The notes below the pieces were generated by a model, which made no database searches, was not told the origin of the DNA, and saw nothing but the letters and a program-made list of their open reading frames with translations. From Candidatus Aenigmatarchaeota archaeon (GTDB lineage: Archaea > Aenigmatarchaeota > Aenigmatarchaeia > CG10238-14 > SCSR01), in NCBI GenBank assembly GCA_016181005.1, contig JACPAE010000004.1:73890-137889 (forward strand): a stretch of 64,000 bases of DNA, in the 5' to 3' direction. Position numbers and translations under genes: made by a program. Below, one piece after another: positions 51,444 through 60,689 of the stretch; within the stretch, counting starts at the first letter, position 1; the number at the start of each line of letters is the position of its first letter.

Positions 51444-52055
51444 GTGCCGGAAGAGCAAGAATTGTATACTGTAAAGGTCCGAACGGGTATGAACGCAGGA
51501 GTATGGCGAGTTGGCAGACAACTTGTCAGAACACCAAATGGCATCTTTATACCATATAATGAAGGATTGACTGTAGTACAAGCTTATGACGCAGTACAAA
51601 ATGATCCGGCCTTGCTTGAAGCATGTCTTGAACTTGTTCCAGTAACAGTTTTGTTATACGGCATACAGCATGATGGAGATTTTTATAAAATGCTGAGAGG
51701 AACTTACCAGTTGACTGGAAGCGGCGTTGTTGACTCCCGCCTTTTGGGAACGCCAAATGTGACCAGAGGCGATCTGCAATACCATGGATTAAGAAATGAC
51801 CGCCCTATTGCCAGAATCGAACCCCAAAATGGACGTGTAGAAAAACTCGATAAAACTGCTTTATGGGGCGTTGGAAAAGGCTCTAAGGTAGAATCTGAAA
51901 ATCCAACACATCCAACATACATGTATAATGCTGATGGTAATAGATTTGTTGGCTTGGGCTTCGGGTACGGCGACGCCGTCGGCGTGAACGCGGACTGGAA
52001 TCCGTTGAGTCGGGCCTTCGATTGGGGCGCCCGGTTGGCAAAGAAGGCAGAATAA
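51444..52055 (+). CDS. DGR target-like protein 3
   Basis: A 203-residue protein from a GTG start. An ATG at 51416 begins MTTARQLSFS, like the start of target 1, but is in another frame, so the N-terminus may be frameshifted. The 3' end is GC-rich and adenine-poor; it encodes VGLGFGYGDAVGV, then NADWNPLSRAFDWG and ends RLAKKAE. It shares LG(W/F)x(F/Y) and DW(E/N)PxxR with target 1. No template repeat for it is found, but the 98-nt DGR repeat follows at 52104. Confidence 0.6.
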   Translation: MPEEQELYTVKVRTGMNAGVWRVGRQLVRTPNGIFIPYNEGLTVVQAYDAVQNDPALLEACLELVPVTVLLYGIQHDGDFYKMLRGTYQLTGSGVVDSRLLGTPNVTRGDLQYHGLRNDRPIARIEPQNGRVEKLDKTALWGVGKGSKVESENPTHPTYMYNADGNRFVGLGFGYGDAVGVNADWNPLSRAFDWGARLAKKAE

Positions 52056-52103
52056 AAACTTATCCTTGAAAATCAAATTTTTTATTTGTCCTGGCGAAAG
52101 CAT

Positions 52104-52200
52104 GGGATACACGCCTGTCCATAGTGCATTAGGGCTTTTCCGTTTGGCCATGAAATACAGGGGCGACAGATAGTAGCTATGACGGATGACATGACTAGTG
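52104..52200 (+). repeat. DGR-associated repeat, copy B
   Basis: A 97-nt copy of 42001-42098 (three substitutions, one indel). It lies 48 bases after target 3 and ends inside the last codons of the opposing phosphoglucose isomerase gene. Together with target 3 it looks like a partial DGR copy lacking template and reverse transcriptase. Confidence 0.8.
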
Positions 52201-53142
52201 AGTCGCGAGATAATCCTTGATGTGGTCAATCATGCTCGTCCCGTAAGGGTCTATGCTGTTCTTCTCGGCCATGTAGTAGGAGACAAAATCGCCTAAAATT
52301 ATCATGTGCAGAATCCTTTCCAGCCTAGTCTCGCCCTCCCCAAACACTTCATGAACACCCGTCCTCTTGCTCAGCAGTTTCTTGTCCACGTCAAAGCTGT
52401 TCTTCACGTCCCTGTCCTCGTGCGATTCCCGCAGGAAAATCACCGAGAAGTTGCTGTCAAGCCTATGCCATGACTCGACGTCATTGTGGTGTATCTCCGG
52501 CAGTATCTCGTCCTTTGCCAGCAACTTGGAGTTCTCATTCAACTGCGTCTTGAACCTGAGTGCCGGGGACGGATAGTGGGACACTATAATCGGCATGGTT
52601 CCGTTGATTTTATCCACCAGCTGCTTGGCCTCGTTCTCTATCCTGTTCATGTTCTTCGACAAAGTCCTGAACTCCGGCACCTTTACAAGCTTCAGGCTTT
52701 CGAAAACCGACAAGGATGCGGCAAGCAGGTAAGGGAATGCGACCCTGGGCATCAGGCCCTCGTTGAGCTTGACGCAAGGCAGCTTCTTCTTCACTGCCAA
52801 CTCCCTCATCTTTCCCCCTGACGTTATGCAGACTGTCTTGCACTTTCTCTTTACAGCCTGCTCCAGCTGCGCCAGAGTCTCCCATGTGTTGCCCGAATAA
52901 CTGGCAGCTATCACAAGAGTGTTCGAGCCGGCATAACCCGGCAATTTGTGGTTCCTGGAGACCTCGATTGGCACGTGCAATGCGTCCTTGAAAGAATCCT
53001 TTATGACATCCCCGGATATGGCCGAGCCCCCCATGCCGCAAATGACTATGTTGCTGAACTGCCTATAGTCGGCAGGAAGCTTTACGTCAGAACTAAGAAC
53101 GTCCTTGACATACTTGAGAGAATTTCTTATGTCCGCAAGCAT
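52195..53142 (-). CDS. Bifunctional phosphoglucose/phosphomannose isomerase
   Basis: A 315-residue SIS-fold isomerase. The phosphate site is GMGGSAISGDVIKD, the second SIS site ASYSGNTWETLAQLE, and the catalytic histidine is in EIHHNDVESWH. It interconverts glucose 6-phosphate, fructose 6-phosphate and mannose 6-phosphate. Its final codons lie in the 98-nt DGR repeat, so the stop codon region may have been shaped by insertion of that element. Confidence 0.9.
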   Translation of the reverse strand: MLADIRNSLKYVKDVLSSDVKLPADYRQFSNIVICGMGGSAISGDVIKDSFKDALHVPIEVSRNHKLPGYAGSNTLVIAASYSGNTWETLAQLEQAVKRKCKTVCITSGGKMRELAVKKKLPCVKLNEGLMPRVAFPYLLAASLSVFESLKLVKVPEFRTLSKNMNRIENEAKQLVDKINGTMPIIVSHYPSPALRFKTQLNENSKLLAKDEILPEIHHNDVESWHRLDSNFSVIFLRESHEDRDVKNSFDVDKKLLSKRTGVHEVFGEGETRLERILHMIILGDFVSYYMAEKNSIDPYGTSMIDHIKDYLATH

Positions 53143-53191
53143 TAAATCTAATTACAAACGTATATTTTTAAAGAAAATGAGGTATAGTCTT

Positions 53192-53464
53192 ATGAAAAGA
53201 GTTTTTGCCAAGATTCATGGCATTGTCCAGCACGTTGGATTCAGGAATTTTGTCCGGGGAAATGCCAGAAAGCTCGGGATAACAGGCTGGGTCAAGAACA
53301 GCCTTGACGGAACCGTGGAGGCAGTCTTTGAAGGGGAGGAGCAGGCAGTATCCGAGCTGGTGGAGAAGTGCAAGCAGGGGCCTATGCTGGCCATGGTCGA
53401 GAAGGTCGAGGTAAGGGAGCACGAGCCCGTAAAAGAGTTCGAGGAATTCCTCGTACTTAAATAA
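53192..53464 (+). CDS. acyP: Acylphosphatase
   Basis: A 90-residue protein from the ATG at 53192. Signature GIVQHVGFRNFVRGNARKLG, with the active-site arginine, and GWVKNSLDGTVEAVFEG with the active-site asparagine. It hydrolyses acyl phosphates; the natural substrate is rarely known. It is divergent from the isomerase gene. A TTTTTAAAG box precedes the start by about 25 bases. Confidence 0.92.
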   Translation: MKRVFAKIHGIVQHVGFRNFVRGNARKLGITGWVKNSLDGTVEAVFEGEEQAVSELVEKCKQGPMLAMVEKVEVREHEPVKEFEEFLVLK

Positions 53465-53527
53465 AAGCTTTTCCCTCCTCCTTTACACAGGTGTAACCTT
53501 TAAAAGCAGGCTTTCTTAAGTTATTTT

Positions 53528-53899
53528 ATGGCACAATCAAAGGGAAGATCCCTGGCCGGCCCAAAAGTCGGTGAGTGGTCGTTCCTTGTTGGAGTATTGC
53601 TAGCAATAGTTCTTGGGTTGTTCCCACAACCTGGATGGCAGTCTACGGTAACATTGGTCCTAGTGGTCCTAGGTATCATAGTTGCCCTGGTCAATGTCAC
53701 GTCCAAGGAGACATCCACATTCCTTGTCGCTGCAATAGCATTGTTGGTGGCGGCATCGGCAGGTGGGGCTGGAGGCTTTGGAAGTCTGCCAGTTGTAGGA
53801 GCATACTTGATAAACATCTTCGACAACTTGGTGGTGTTCGTCGCGCCTGCAGCTGTAATAGTAGGGCTCAAGGCGATCTATGCGCTAGCAAAGGACTAG
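53528..53899 (+). CDS. Small membrane protein, unknown
   Basis: A 123-residue protein with three or four hydrophobic helices (about residues 18-36, 40-60, 64-84 and 98-118), and a basic start MAQSKGRSLAGPKVGEWSF. It has an alanine/glycine-rich loop ASAGGAGGFGSLP. Such small helical proteins recur in DPANN-like archaea, but I cannot name the family. A TTTAAAAG box precedes it. Confidence 0.7.
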   Translation: MAQSKGRSLAGPKVGEWSFLVGVLLAIVLGLFPQPGWQSTVTLVLVVLGIIVALVNVTSKETSTFLVAAIALLVAASAGGAGGFGSLPVVGAYLINIFDNLVVFVAPAAVIVGLKAIYALAKD

Positions 53900-54021
53900 G
53901 CAAAGAATTAAACTTGTCTTTTCTTTGATTTTTTCTTTGCCCTTTCTTTTTTATACAGCTTCTTGAGGGAATGTGTACCATTACAAATTTACATCAAAAG
54001 CTAAAATTCAAATAGTCTGTA

Positions 54022-54891
54022 ATGGTAAATAAAGATATGAGAATAATTAAAAGAAGGAAAGGCCGGATTGAATATTTCTACTTGCAGCACTCGTTCAGAG
54101 ACAATGGAAAAGTCATCACGAAGGAGAAATATCTGGGAAAAGACATACCCAAAAACATCGAAGCCGTTAAAGAGAAATTTCAGCTAGAAGCCCAAAAAAA
54201 TCTTTATGGAAAATTAGAAAGAGTAAAGGAGAACTTTCAGAAAGAATGGAGGAAATACCCCGAGTCTGCAAAAGAAAAAGAGCTGGAAGAAATAGCTATA
54301 GCCTTTACTTATAATACAAATGCGATAGAAGGTTCAACAATAACCCTTGAAGAGGCAAGAGAAATCATACACAACAAAGTCGCTCCAAACAAATCTTTGA
54401 AGGATATAAGGGAAACAGAGTCCCACGCCAAGGTTTTCTTTGACATGCTGAACAAGAAAGAGAAGATATCCAACGGGCTTCTATTGAGATGGCATAAAGA
54501 GATATTCGGTGAAACAAAGCCCGACATTGCAGGAAAATTTCGAAACTATCTTGTTAGAGTGGGAAATTACATAGCTCCAGACTGGCAAGATGTTGTGAAG
54601 CTAATGAATGAGCTTGTTAAGTTTGCCGAAGTCAAATTGAACCCAGTTGAACTTGCTGCAAGAGCACATTACAGGTTTGAAAAAATACATCCTTTTGGCG
54701 ATGGGAATGGAAGAATTGGCAGATTGATAATGAACCGTATTTTATGGCACAGCGGTTATCCTATGATAATTATAGAATACAAAAAAAGGAAGTTCTACTA
54801 TAAAGCTTTGCAAAAAGGAGAAGAAGGATTTTTAAATTATTTCATAAAAAAATATATTCGTATTCATAAAAGACATCTTTATGGTGCATAA
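54022..54891 (+). CDS. Fic-domain protein
   Basis: A 289-residue protein. The Fic active-site motif is HPFGDGNGRIGR (about residue 231). The self-inhibitory motif is TNAIEGSTI (about residue 99). The N-terminal 70 residues (KGRIEYFYLQHSFRDNGK) form an extra domain. Fic enzymes add AMP or similar groups to target proteins. No antitoxin partner is adjacent; the inhibitory helix is built in. Confidence 0.9.
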   Translation: MVNKDMRIIKRRKGRIEYFYLQHSFRDNGKVITKEKYLGKDIPKNIEAVKEKFQLEAQKNLYGKLERVKENFQKEWRKYPESAKEKELEEIAIAFTYNTNAIEGSTITLEEAREIIHNKVAPNKSLKDIRETESHAKVFFDMLNKKEKISNGLLLRWHKEIFGETKPDIAGKFRNYLVRVGNYIAPDWQDVVKLMNELVKFAEVKLNPVELAARAHYRFEKIHPFGDGNGRIGRLIMNRILWHSGYPMIIIEYKKRKFYYKALQKGEEGFLNYFIKKYIRIHKRHLYGA

Positions 54892-54923
54892 AGGTTTCTG
54901 ACAATAAGCCAGTTTATCAGAAA

Positions 54924-55496
54924 TTACTTCTTACGCTTCTTCCCACCCTTCTTATACAGCTTCTTGTAGCCTATCCAGACCACTATCAAAAGCTCAGCCA
55001 GAACTATAATGACTCTTAGGAGCTTGTCGGCGTCGCTAAAGTACCTGACAGTGGCGTAGAACAAGAGAAGTATCCCGCCGAACATCAGGCCTGTGCCAAG
55101 GAATTCAATGCCCCATAAGGTGCCGGCAAAGATGGCAATTACACCGATAGCGCCTGTTATTAGGAAAACATTTCTATTGTACTCCTTCGTTGCCTGGTCG
55201 AAATCCTTGTTGCAGGTGCTGCAGCTTTCGTAAATCGGGCAGCCGGATGAATAGTTGAAAACAGGCGTGGCACCTTCATTAATGCATTGCTGGTAGTCGG
55301 AGCTGTTCTGGTATTCGTATCCGCATTTATCGACAGGTTCTGGAAAAAGTGGAAAAGGACGAGCCTTGTTAAAGATGTCCTCGCAGAAATCGTTATAGTT
55401 TGGTTGCGGATATACCAACTCTGTCAACAGAGCTATGAAAACTGCGAAGAGAATGGCTACTGCAGCAGCGACTGCTATCTGCTTGAGGTCGACCAT
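54924..55496 (-). CDS. Membrane protein with cysteine-rich extracytoplasmic loop
   Basis: A 190-residue protein. The first helix is at about residues 8-28, and a loop of about 80 residues follows with at least seven cysteines (FCEDIF, KCGYEY, QQCINEG, GCPIYESCSTC). Three helices follow (about 113-172) and a Lys/Arg-rich tail. The loop is probably disulfide-bonded outside the cell. No known family is evident. Confidence 0.7.
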   Translation of the reverse strand: MVDLKQIAVAAAVAILFAVFIALLTELVYPQPNYNDFCEDIFNKARPFPLFPEPVDKCGYEYQNSSDYQQCINEGATPVFNYSSGCPIYESCSTCNKDFDQATKEYNRNVFLITGAIGVIAIFAGTLWGIEFLGTGLMFGGILLLFYATVRYFSDADKLLRVIIVLAELLIVVWIGYKKLYKKGGKKRKK

Positions 55497-55580
55497 TAGA
55501 ATAATTTGTTAGGAAGGATTAAAAGGATTTGGGTCTAGTAAACTCAAATTAACATTCTAAAAAGCAAATAACTAATTGGT

Positions 55581-55790
55581 TCACGTTCTTAGAGCATGTT
55601 TAACATCATCGCAAACACTATTAGGGACATTTGTGAAATGAGGCCTATAACCTTGATAATGCGTAAGCCTTCTTAGAAGCCTACTTCCACTTAAAGGACC
55701 TTCACTATGGGTGCCAACTCTATAATAATATTCCATCGAACCTTTTTCCCTCGACCCTCTGATATAAACTATCTTTTCTGCAGTTTCCAT
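55581..55790 (-). CDS. Hypothetical small protein
   Basis: A 69-residue basic protein (METAEKIVYIRGSREKG, with a YYYRVGTHSEGPLSGSRLLRRL segment). A TATTTAAAT-type box lies about 30 bases upstream of the ATG, inside the next gene's end. Not recognised. Neighbours are a cysteine-rich membrane protein and SufT. Confidence 0.45.
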   Translation of the reverse strand: METAEKIVYIRGSREKGSMEYYYRVGTHSEGPLSGSRLLRRLTHYQGYRPHFTNVPNSVCDDVKHALRT

Positions 55791-55821
55791 ATCTAAAAAT
55801 AGCTCAAAAAAGTATTTAAAT

Positions 55822-56106
55822 TTACTTGTTGACTTCCCTGTTCAGCTCCGCAGAAATATAATGCCCACTCATGTTCAATTTGACCGACTTTACTCCAGGA
55901 ATCTGCAGTACAACGCCCTTGATGTCATAAGCCATCTTTAATGCCAGCATAGGGGGGCAGTAGGGCGCTGTTAGATGAAAATCGATAGAAACTTCCCCGT
56001 CTTTAATCTCTACCTTGTCCACAAGCTCCATTTCAGTTATTGGTACACCTAACTCTGGATCCATTACTTTCTCCAACTCCTTCATGATAGTTTTTTTGTC
56101 TAGCAT
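55822..56106 (-). CDS. SufT/MIP18 (DUF59) iron-sulfur assembly factor
   Basis: A 94-residue protein with the DUF59 motifs DPELGVPITEMELV and TAPYCPPM, and ending like a MIP18 domain (GVKSVKLNMSGH). It helps mature Fe-S proteins. The window has several Fe-S users (LipA, radical SAM). It is 20 bases from an antitoxin-like gene upstream. Confidence 0.88.
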   Translation of the reverse strand: MLDKKTIMKELEKVMDPELGVPITEMELVDKVEIKDGEVSIDFHLTAPYCPPMLALKMAYDIKGVVLQIPGVKSVKLNMSGHYISAELNREVNK

Positions 56107-56126
56107 CAGAAGTACCTCTTTTTATT

Positions 56127-56333
56127 TTACTCTAGCTTCCGTTCAAATTCTTCTCTAGAAAAATGTCTTCCTTTCTCAATCTTTTTTATTTTTCTGATGT
56201 AATCTGGTCTGACTTCGTAGATTTCAACATCAAGCGAAGTTAGGTTTTTTAACTGAGACTTCACTTCTTGCAAATCACTTCTGAGCAGGCCTATTTCTTT
56301 GGTGATCTGTTTAAATCTATCTCCAGCACTCAT
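56127..56333 (-). CDS. Antitoxin-like coiled-coil protein without a toxin
   Basis: A 68-residue protein with an N-terminal coiled coil (FKQITKEIGLLRSDLQEVKSQ) and a C-terminal FSREEFERKLE-type end. Length, coiled coil and ending resemble the antitoxins at 20053 and 51070. No RelE-type gene is beside it; the next gene is SufT. It may be an orphan antitoxin or a regulator. Confidence 0.5.
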   Translation of the reverse strand: MSAGDRFKQITKEIGLLRSDLQEVKSQLKNLTSLDVEIYEVRPDYIRKIKKIEKGRHFSREEFERKLE

Positions 56334-56466
56334 TTTATCACTAAAATCATTTAGTTGTTTTTGAACTTAAGTTGCACATTTGCTAGGATAATATAACCCT
56401 TACCACTACATCACAATTTTCTTAAGCACGACTTCTTATTTATACAGTCGGGACAAAATATTTATA

Positions 56467-56649
56467 ATGGCGAAAGTCCTGTCCTGGAAGGAGACAAAGC
56501 TCGAGAAATGCTATGAATGCGGCAAAGTTCTTCATCCGAAAAAGCAGGTCCATCTGCACAAGAGGCTGTTCTGTTGCGCAAAGTGTGCGGAGCACTACAA
56601 GAAGCACAAGGGAAAGAAAAAGAAAGCCGAGGTATGCGAGTTTTGTTGA
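56467..56649 (+). CDS. Small zinc-binding protein (TRASH-like)
   Basis: A 60-residue lysine-rich protein. Cysteines occur as CYECGK, CCAKCAEHY and CEFC. The pattern C-x2-C, then C-x2-C near aromatic residues, is like TRASH/YHS metal-binding domains found with copper ATPases. It is followed 5 bases later by the histidine-rich membrane protein gene, so both may be in a copper operon. Confidence 0.75.
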   Translation: MAKVLSWKETKLEKCYECGKVLHPKKQVHLHKRLFCCAKCAEHYKKHKGKKKKAEVCEFC

Positions 56650-56654
56650 GAGCC

Positions 56655-57344
56655 ATGAAAGCTGCAATGATTTTGCTAGTTCTTCTGCTGTTGCCAGCAG
56701 CTGTCCTTGGGCACGAAGAAGTAGCTCATGAAGAATCAAACGACAGGATAGCCGAAGAAATAGTACATTTCTTGAACGTGCCGAAATACTGGCTTCTGGC
56801 GCCAATTGCCATAATCTCAGCATGCATCGCGGCGATAATATACGGGGAGACGCTGAGCGAAAACAAGCGAATAATAATTTTTTCTGTCATAGCAATATCG
56901 ACTGTTTCGGCGACCGCATTTCTCGTTGGACAGACAATCTACATGAGCATGACGTCATGGAGCAATGGGATAGTGCATTGGCATGCCGATTTTGAGCTTT
57001 GGATTTGCGGCGAGAAGCAAACATTGCCAGATCCTGCAGGGCTTGCAAACAGGGTGGGAACACAAGACGTGCACCATCACGGCGATTACAGGATTCACAT
57101 AGAAGGCGTGATTGTTGACATGGAAGAGGCAACCTTGGGGCACTTTTTCGACGTTATAGAAGTGCCGTTCAGCAACAGCCAGTTAATGGAAAAGAAGAAC
57201 GGAGACTTTTGCCCGGACGGAAATCCGGGAATTGTCAGGATGTACGTTAACGGCAAGGACTATATCGGGGATTATCGAGACTATGTGATAGCGCCTTATT
57301 CAAATGTGCCGCCAGGGGATTTCATAAAAATAGTTTTCGGTTGA
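56655..57344 (+). CDS. Membrane protein with HWH and HHH motifs (copper-island paralogue 1)
   Basis: A 229-residue protein from the ATG at 56655. It has a signal peptide (about residues 1-19), two membrane segments (about 45-65 and 72-92), and a C-terminal extracytoplasmic domain: VHWHADFELWICGEKQ, then VHHHGDYRIHIEG and a TLGHFFDVIEVPF segment. A shorter protein at 62504-63004 has the same domain. The histidines could bind copper. It is followed by a CcdA-like gene. Confidence 0.8.
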   Translation: MKAAMILLVLLLLPAAVLGHEEVAHEESNDRIAEEIVHFLNVPKYWLLAPIAIISACIAAIIYGETLSENKRIIIFSVIAISTVSATAFLVGQTIYMSMTSWSNGIVHWHADFELWICGEKQTLPDPAGLANRVGTQDVHHHGDYRIHIEGVIVDMEEATLGHFFDVIEVPFSNSQLMEKKNGDFCPDGNPGIVRMYVNGKDYIGDYRDYVIAPYSNVPPGDFIKIVFG

Positions 57345-57348
57345 TTTT

Positions 57349-58059
57349 ATGGCAGTTGAGACAGCATTACCGACACTGGGAATCGTGGTGACAACGGCTA
57401 TTGTGGACTCTATCAATCCATGCGCCATAGGTGTCTTAATCGTCCTATTATCAGCTTTGCTGGTGCTCAGGGAAAGCAAGAAGAGGATGATTATTTTCGG
57501 CATTACTTACATAGCAGCAGTGTTCGTAGCCTACCTGCTTGCCGGGCTCGGCCTGATATTCTTCCTACAGAGGATACCTCTTGCAATTGCCGAATACATA
57601 TCAATAGCGGTCGCGTCCCTGCTGATGGTCGCTGGCCTGCTGGAGATAAAGGACTTTTTCTGGTACGGCCGGTGGTTTTCGCTCAGCATTTCCGGCGCCA
57701 ATGCAAAAAGAATCGAGAGGTACGCGAAAAGAATTTCCCTCCCCAGCCTGATTTTCCTTGGATTTTTCGTGGCTGCAGTCGAGCTTCCGTGCACAGGCGG
57801 GCCCTATCTTGCAATCACGCTCCTGCTTTCCCAAAGCTTCAATGCCACGGCGTTCGCAATGCTAGTGTTATACAACATAATCTTCATTATTCCTCTAGTT
57901 GCAATTCTTGCGGTAGTAATGCTGGGCGCAAGGGTTGATGTTGTCAAAAAGTGGAAGCAAAGGACCAAGGCTTACATGCGGCTTGCAACAGGTCTGATAT
58001 TAATCGTCCTTAGCTGGCTTTTGATACTGATTGCCAATGGCACGATAAACTTTGGATAA
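57349..58059 (+). CDS. CcdA/DsbD-like thiol-transport membrane protein
   Basis: A 236-residue protein with six hydrophobic helices. The conserved first-helix motif is VDSINPCAIGVLIVLL and the paired one is AAVELPCTGGPYLAI, both cysteines of the CcdA family. These proteins carry electrons across the membrane from thioredoxin. The preceding gene is 4 bases upstream. Confidence 0.88.
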   Translation: MAVETALPTLGIVVTTAIVDSINPCAIGVLIVLLSALLVLRESKKRMIIFGITYIAAVFVAYLLAGLGLIFFLQRIPLAIAEYISIAVASLLMVAGLLEIKDFFWYGRWFSLSISGANAKRIERYAKRISLPSLIFLGFFVAAVELPCTGGPYLAITLLLSQSFNATAFAMLVLYNIIFIIPLVAILAVVMLGARVDVVKKWKQRTKAYMRLATGLILIVLSWLLILIANGTINFG

Positions 58060-58076
58060 CCCTGCAAGAAAGTTGT

Positions 58077-58577
58077 CTACCTTTTTCTTTTCTGCCTTGT
58101 CAGGTACAAGACAAGTGTGATTATGAAAAGAACCCAGCCGAGAGCACCGACCAAAAACAAAGTATTGTAATCGGCAAAATAACCCGGGTAGTAGTTTCCC
58201 ATCATCCTCATCATCATAGGCATCATATTCACATTCATCATTCCAGATACAGTTCCGCACCCTAGCCAGTTCTTGCCCATAATAATGTGCATCTGTTTCA
58301 AGCTTTCAGACCCTTCGCCGCCCATCATTGCGTCCATCTGCTCATGAAGCTCATGGTCGCCAGCCATCTTCTCCATCACGGAATCACCAAGCCCTTCAAG
58401 TTCTTGGCCGGATACGTTATTGCAGCTCAGCTCTCCCACAGTGCTGACGCCCTGTTCCGCCATCATGCTTGCCATAATGTCGTTAACGTCGGCAGAGCTA
58501 GACGTCATGTGTGCATAAGAAAATGGTGCGATAACGCTGACTGCAAATATAAACAAAACTATCGTTTGCAGTTTCAT
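58077..58577 (-). CDS. Met/His-rich exported protein with C-terminal anchor
   Basis: A 166-residue protein from the ATG at 58577. A signal peptide ends near SYAHMTSS. The middle is rich in Met and His (KMAGDHELHEQMDAMMGG; MMNVNMMPMMMRMMGN), suited to binding Cu(I). A C-terminal helix (about 137-160) and a basic tail anchor it. It is next to CopA. No family is recognised. Confidence 0.78.
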   Translation of the reverse strand: MKLQTIVLFIFAVSVIAPFSYAHMTSSSADVNDIMASMMAEQGVSTVGELSCNNVSGQELEGLGDSVMEKMAGDHELHEQMDAMMGGEGSESLKQMHIIMGKNWLGCGTVSGMMNVNMMPMMMRMMGNYYPGYFADYNTLFLVGALGWVLFIITLVLYLTRQKRKR

Positions 58578-58607
58578 ATTTGACAATTCAAACTCATAGC
58601 TTAAATA

Positions 58608-60674
58608 CTATTTTATCCTAGGTTTATAGCCCCTCATCAACAGAGAATTCCCGACAACAGAAAATGAGCTGAACGCCATCGCAGCCCCCGCGATGATGGG
58701 CGACAGCAGCAAGCCGAAGAAAGGATATAACAACCCGGCGGCTATCGGTATTCCGACTGTGTTGTATGCAAATGCCCAAAATAAGTTCTGCTTTATCTTC
58801 CGAACAGTATACCTGCTCAAATCTATGGACGTAATTACATCTCTTATATCACTTTTGATAAGAACAATCTTTCCTGTCTCAAGTGCAACATCTGTACCGG
58901 AACCTATTGCAATTCCTAGATGCGCCTGAGCCAGCATGGGCGCGTCATTAATGCCGTCCCCTACGGTTGCAACTACTTTTTTCTTCCTCTGGAGTTCTTT
59001 CACTTTCTCCGCCTTCTCTTCCGGCAAAACTTGAGCCATAACGTTTTCGATTCCAAGTTGTTTGGCAATAGTTTTAGCAGTTCTTTCGTTATCCCCCGTA
59101 ATCATCCAAACTTCTATTCCCATTCTCTTCAGCTGTTCAATTGCTTCTTTGGAAAATTCCTTCAAAGTATCAGCGACCGCAATTAAACCAATGGCCTCCC
59201 CACCATATGCAACTGCAACTGCAGTTTTGCCCTCGTTTTCTAATTTCTGAAGTTCAGACTCAAACTTTGTCACGTCAACCTTGTTTTCTTTCAAGAAAGT
59301 TCTGGTTCCCACAAGAATTTGTTTTTTCAGGTATGTTGCCTTAATTCCTTTACCTGAAACCGCTTCGTATTTTTCCGCGCTTGGTATCCTAGTCTTCATT
59401 TCCCTAGCCTTTTGTACAATCGCCTGCCCTATTGGATGTTCAGAGCCAGCTTCAGCGACAGACGCCAGCCTGAGAACCTCGTCTTCCTTAACATTAGACA
59501 AACGAACTATATCCGTGACAACTGGCTGACCTTTTGTCAACGTCCCAGTTTTATCAAGAACAATGGTATCAATTTTGTGTGCAACCTCTAAAGCTTCTCC
59601 GCCCTTTATTAAAATTCCATTCTTGGCTCCCAAGCCTGTGCCAACTAAAATTGCTGTTGGTGTCGCAATTCCCAAGGCGCATGGACATGCAATTATCAGA
59701 ACTGTGATGAAGATTGTTAAAGCAAAAATGAAACTTTGCCCCAGAATATACCATAAAATACCGGATAATATCGCAACGGCGATGACGCTAGGCGTGAAAA
59801 TAGCCGAGACTTTATCAGCCAGCCTCTGGATAGGCGCCCTTCCTGTCTGAGCTTCTTGCACAACCTTGATTATCTGTTGCAATACAGTGTCGCTACCTAT
59901 TTTTGTGGCCTTGAATTTGACCAGTCCCGTCTTGTTGATAGTAGAGCCTATGACTTCGTCGCCGACCCTTTTTGTAACAGGCAATGACTCTCCCGTAATC
60001 ATGCTCTCATCAACAGACGATTCTCCTTCAACAACCACACCGTCAACAGGAAACTTTTCACCCGGCCTAACAGCGATTATGTCACCAATCTGAAGCTCCT
60101 CTATAGGAATCTCGACCTCTCTCTTGTTCTTGATAACCATTGCAGTTTTAGGCTGCAGTCCCATCAGCGCCTTGATGGATTCGGAAGCCTTGGCTTTTGC
60201 AGATTCCTCCAAGAACTTTCCCAACAATATTAGAGCTATTATGATCACAGAAGCGTCAAAATAAGTCTCGCCAATAAATGTTTCTGGAAAGAATGTTACA
60301 AGAGTGCTGTATAGCCAGGCCGCAGAAGTGCCTGTTGCAATCAGCGTGTCCATGTTGGCGATTCTGGCTCTCAAACCGTCCCATGCGCCTTTGTAGAATC
60401 TCCAGCCTGCATAGAACTGGACTGGCGTAGCCAGAAGTAACAAAATCAAATTGTTGTTCGGCAGCTTGTAAAAGAAAGAAAGGACAACGACCGGTATAGC
60501 TATCAAGCCGCTGAATATGGCAAGGAACCGCAGTTTCTTAAGCTCGACCTCAGGAGATTCATAAGTTTTCAGGCAGACTTCGCTGCAAAAGTAGATTGTT
60601 TTGCCGTCGACTTGCTTCTTGTAGACTGCATTCTTCTCATCCACGTGCATGCCACAGACAGTGTCTATCGCCAT
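58608..60674 (-). CDS. copA: Copper-translocating P-type ATPase
   Basis: A 688-residue P1B ATPase. The N-terminus is a YHS/TRASH domain ([22 protein letters not shown]) instead of the usual heavy-metal-associated domain. The metal path is [12 protein letters not shown], the phosphorylation site DKTGTLTKG, the nucleotide site SEHPIGQAI, and the hinge [10 protein letters not shown]. It exports Cu(I), by motif. A separate YHS-domain gene is upstream. Confidence 0.95.
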   Translation of the reverse strand: MAIDTVCGMHVDEKNAVYKKQVDGKTIYFCSEVCLKTYESPEVELKKLRFLAIFSGLIAIPVVVLSFFYKLPNNNLILLLLATPVQFYAGWRFYKGAWDGLRARIANMDTLIATGTSAAWLYSTLVTFFPETFIGETYFDASVIIIALILLGKFLEESAKAKASESIKALMGLQPKTAMVIKNKREVEIPIEELQIGDIIAVRPGEKFPVDGVVVEGESSVDESMITGESLPVTKRVGDEVIGSTINKTGLVKFKATKIGSDTVLQQIIKVVQEAQTGRAPIQRLADKVSAIFTPSVIAVAILSGILWYILGQSFIFALTIFITVLIIACPCALGIATPTAILVGTGLGAKNGILIKGGEALEVAHKIDTIVLDKTGTLTKGQPVVTDIVRLSNVKEDEVLRLASVAEAGSEHPIGQAIVQKAREMKTRIPSAEKYEAVSGKGIKATYLKKQILVGTRTFLKENKVDVTKFESELQKLENEGKTAVAVAYGGEAIGLIAVADTLKEFSKEAIEQLKRMGIEVWMITGDNERTAKTIAKQLGIENVMAQVLPEEKAEKVKELQRKKKVVATVGDGINDAPMLAQAHLGIAIGSGTDVALETGKIVLIKSDIRDVITSIDLSRYTVRKIKQNLFWAFAYNTVGIPIAAGLLYPFFGLLLSPIIAGAAMAFSSFSVVGNSLLMRGYKPRIK

Positions 60675-60689
60675 AATTAATTATAAATT

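Noticed and set aside
51861-52229. A minus-strand frame across the end of target 3 and the 98-nt repeat
   Set aside because: It overlaps the target 3 variable end and has no homologue pattern; its counterpart in copy A of the repeat is interrupted early.
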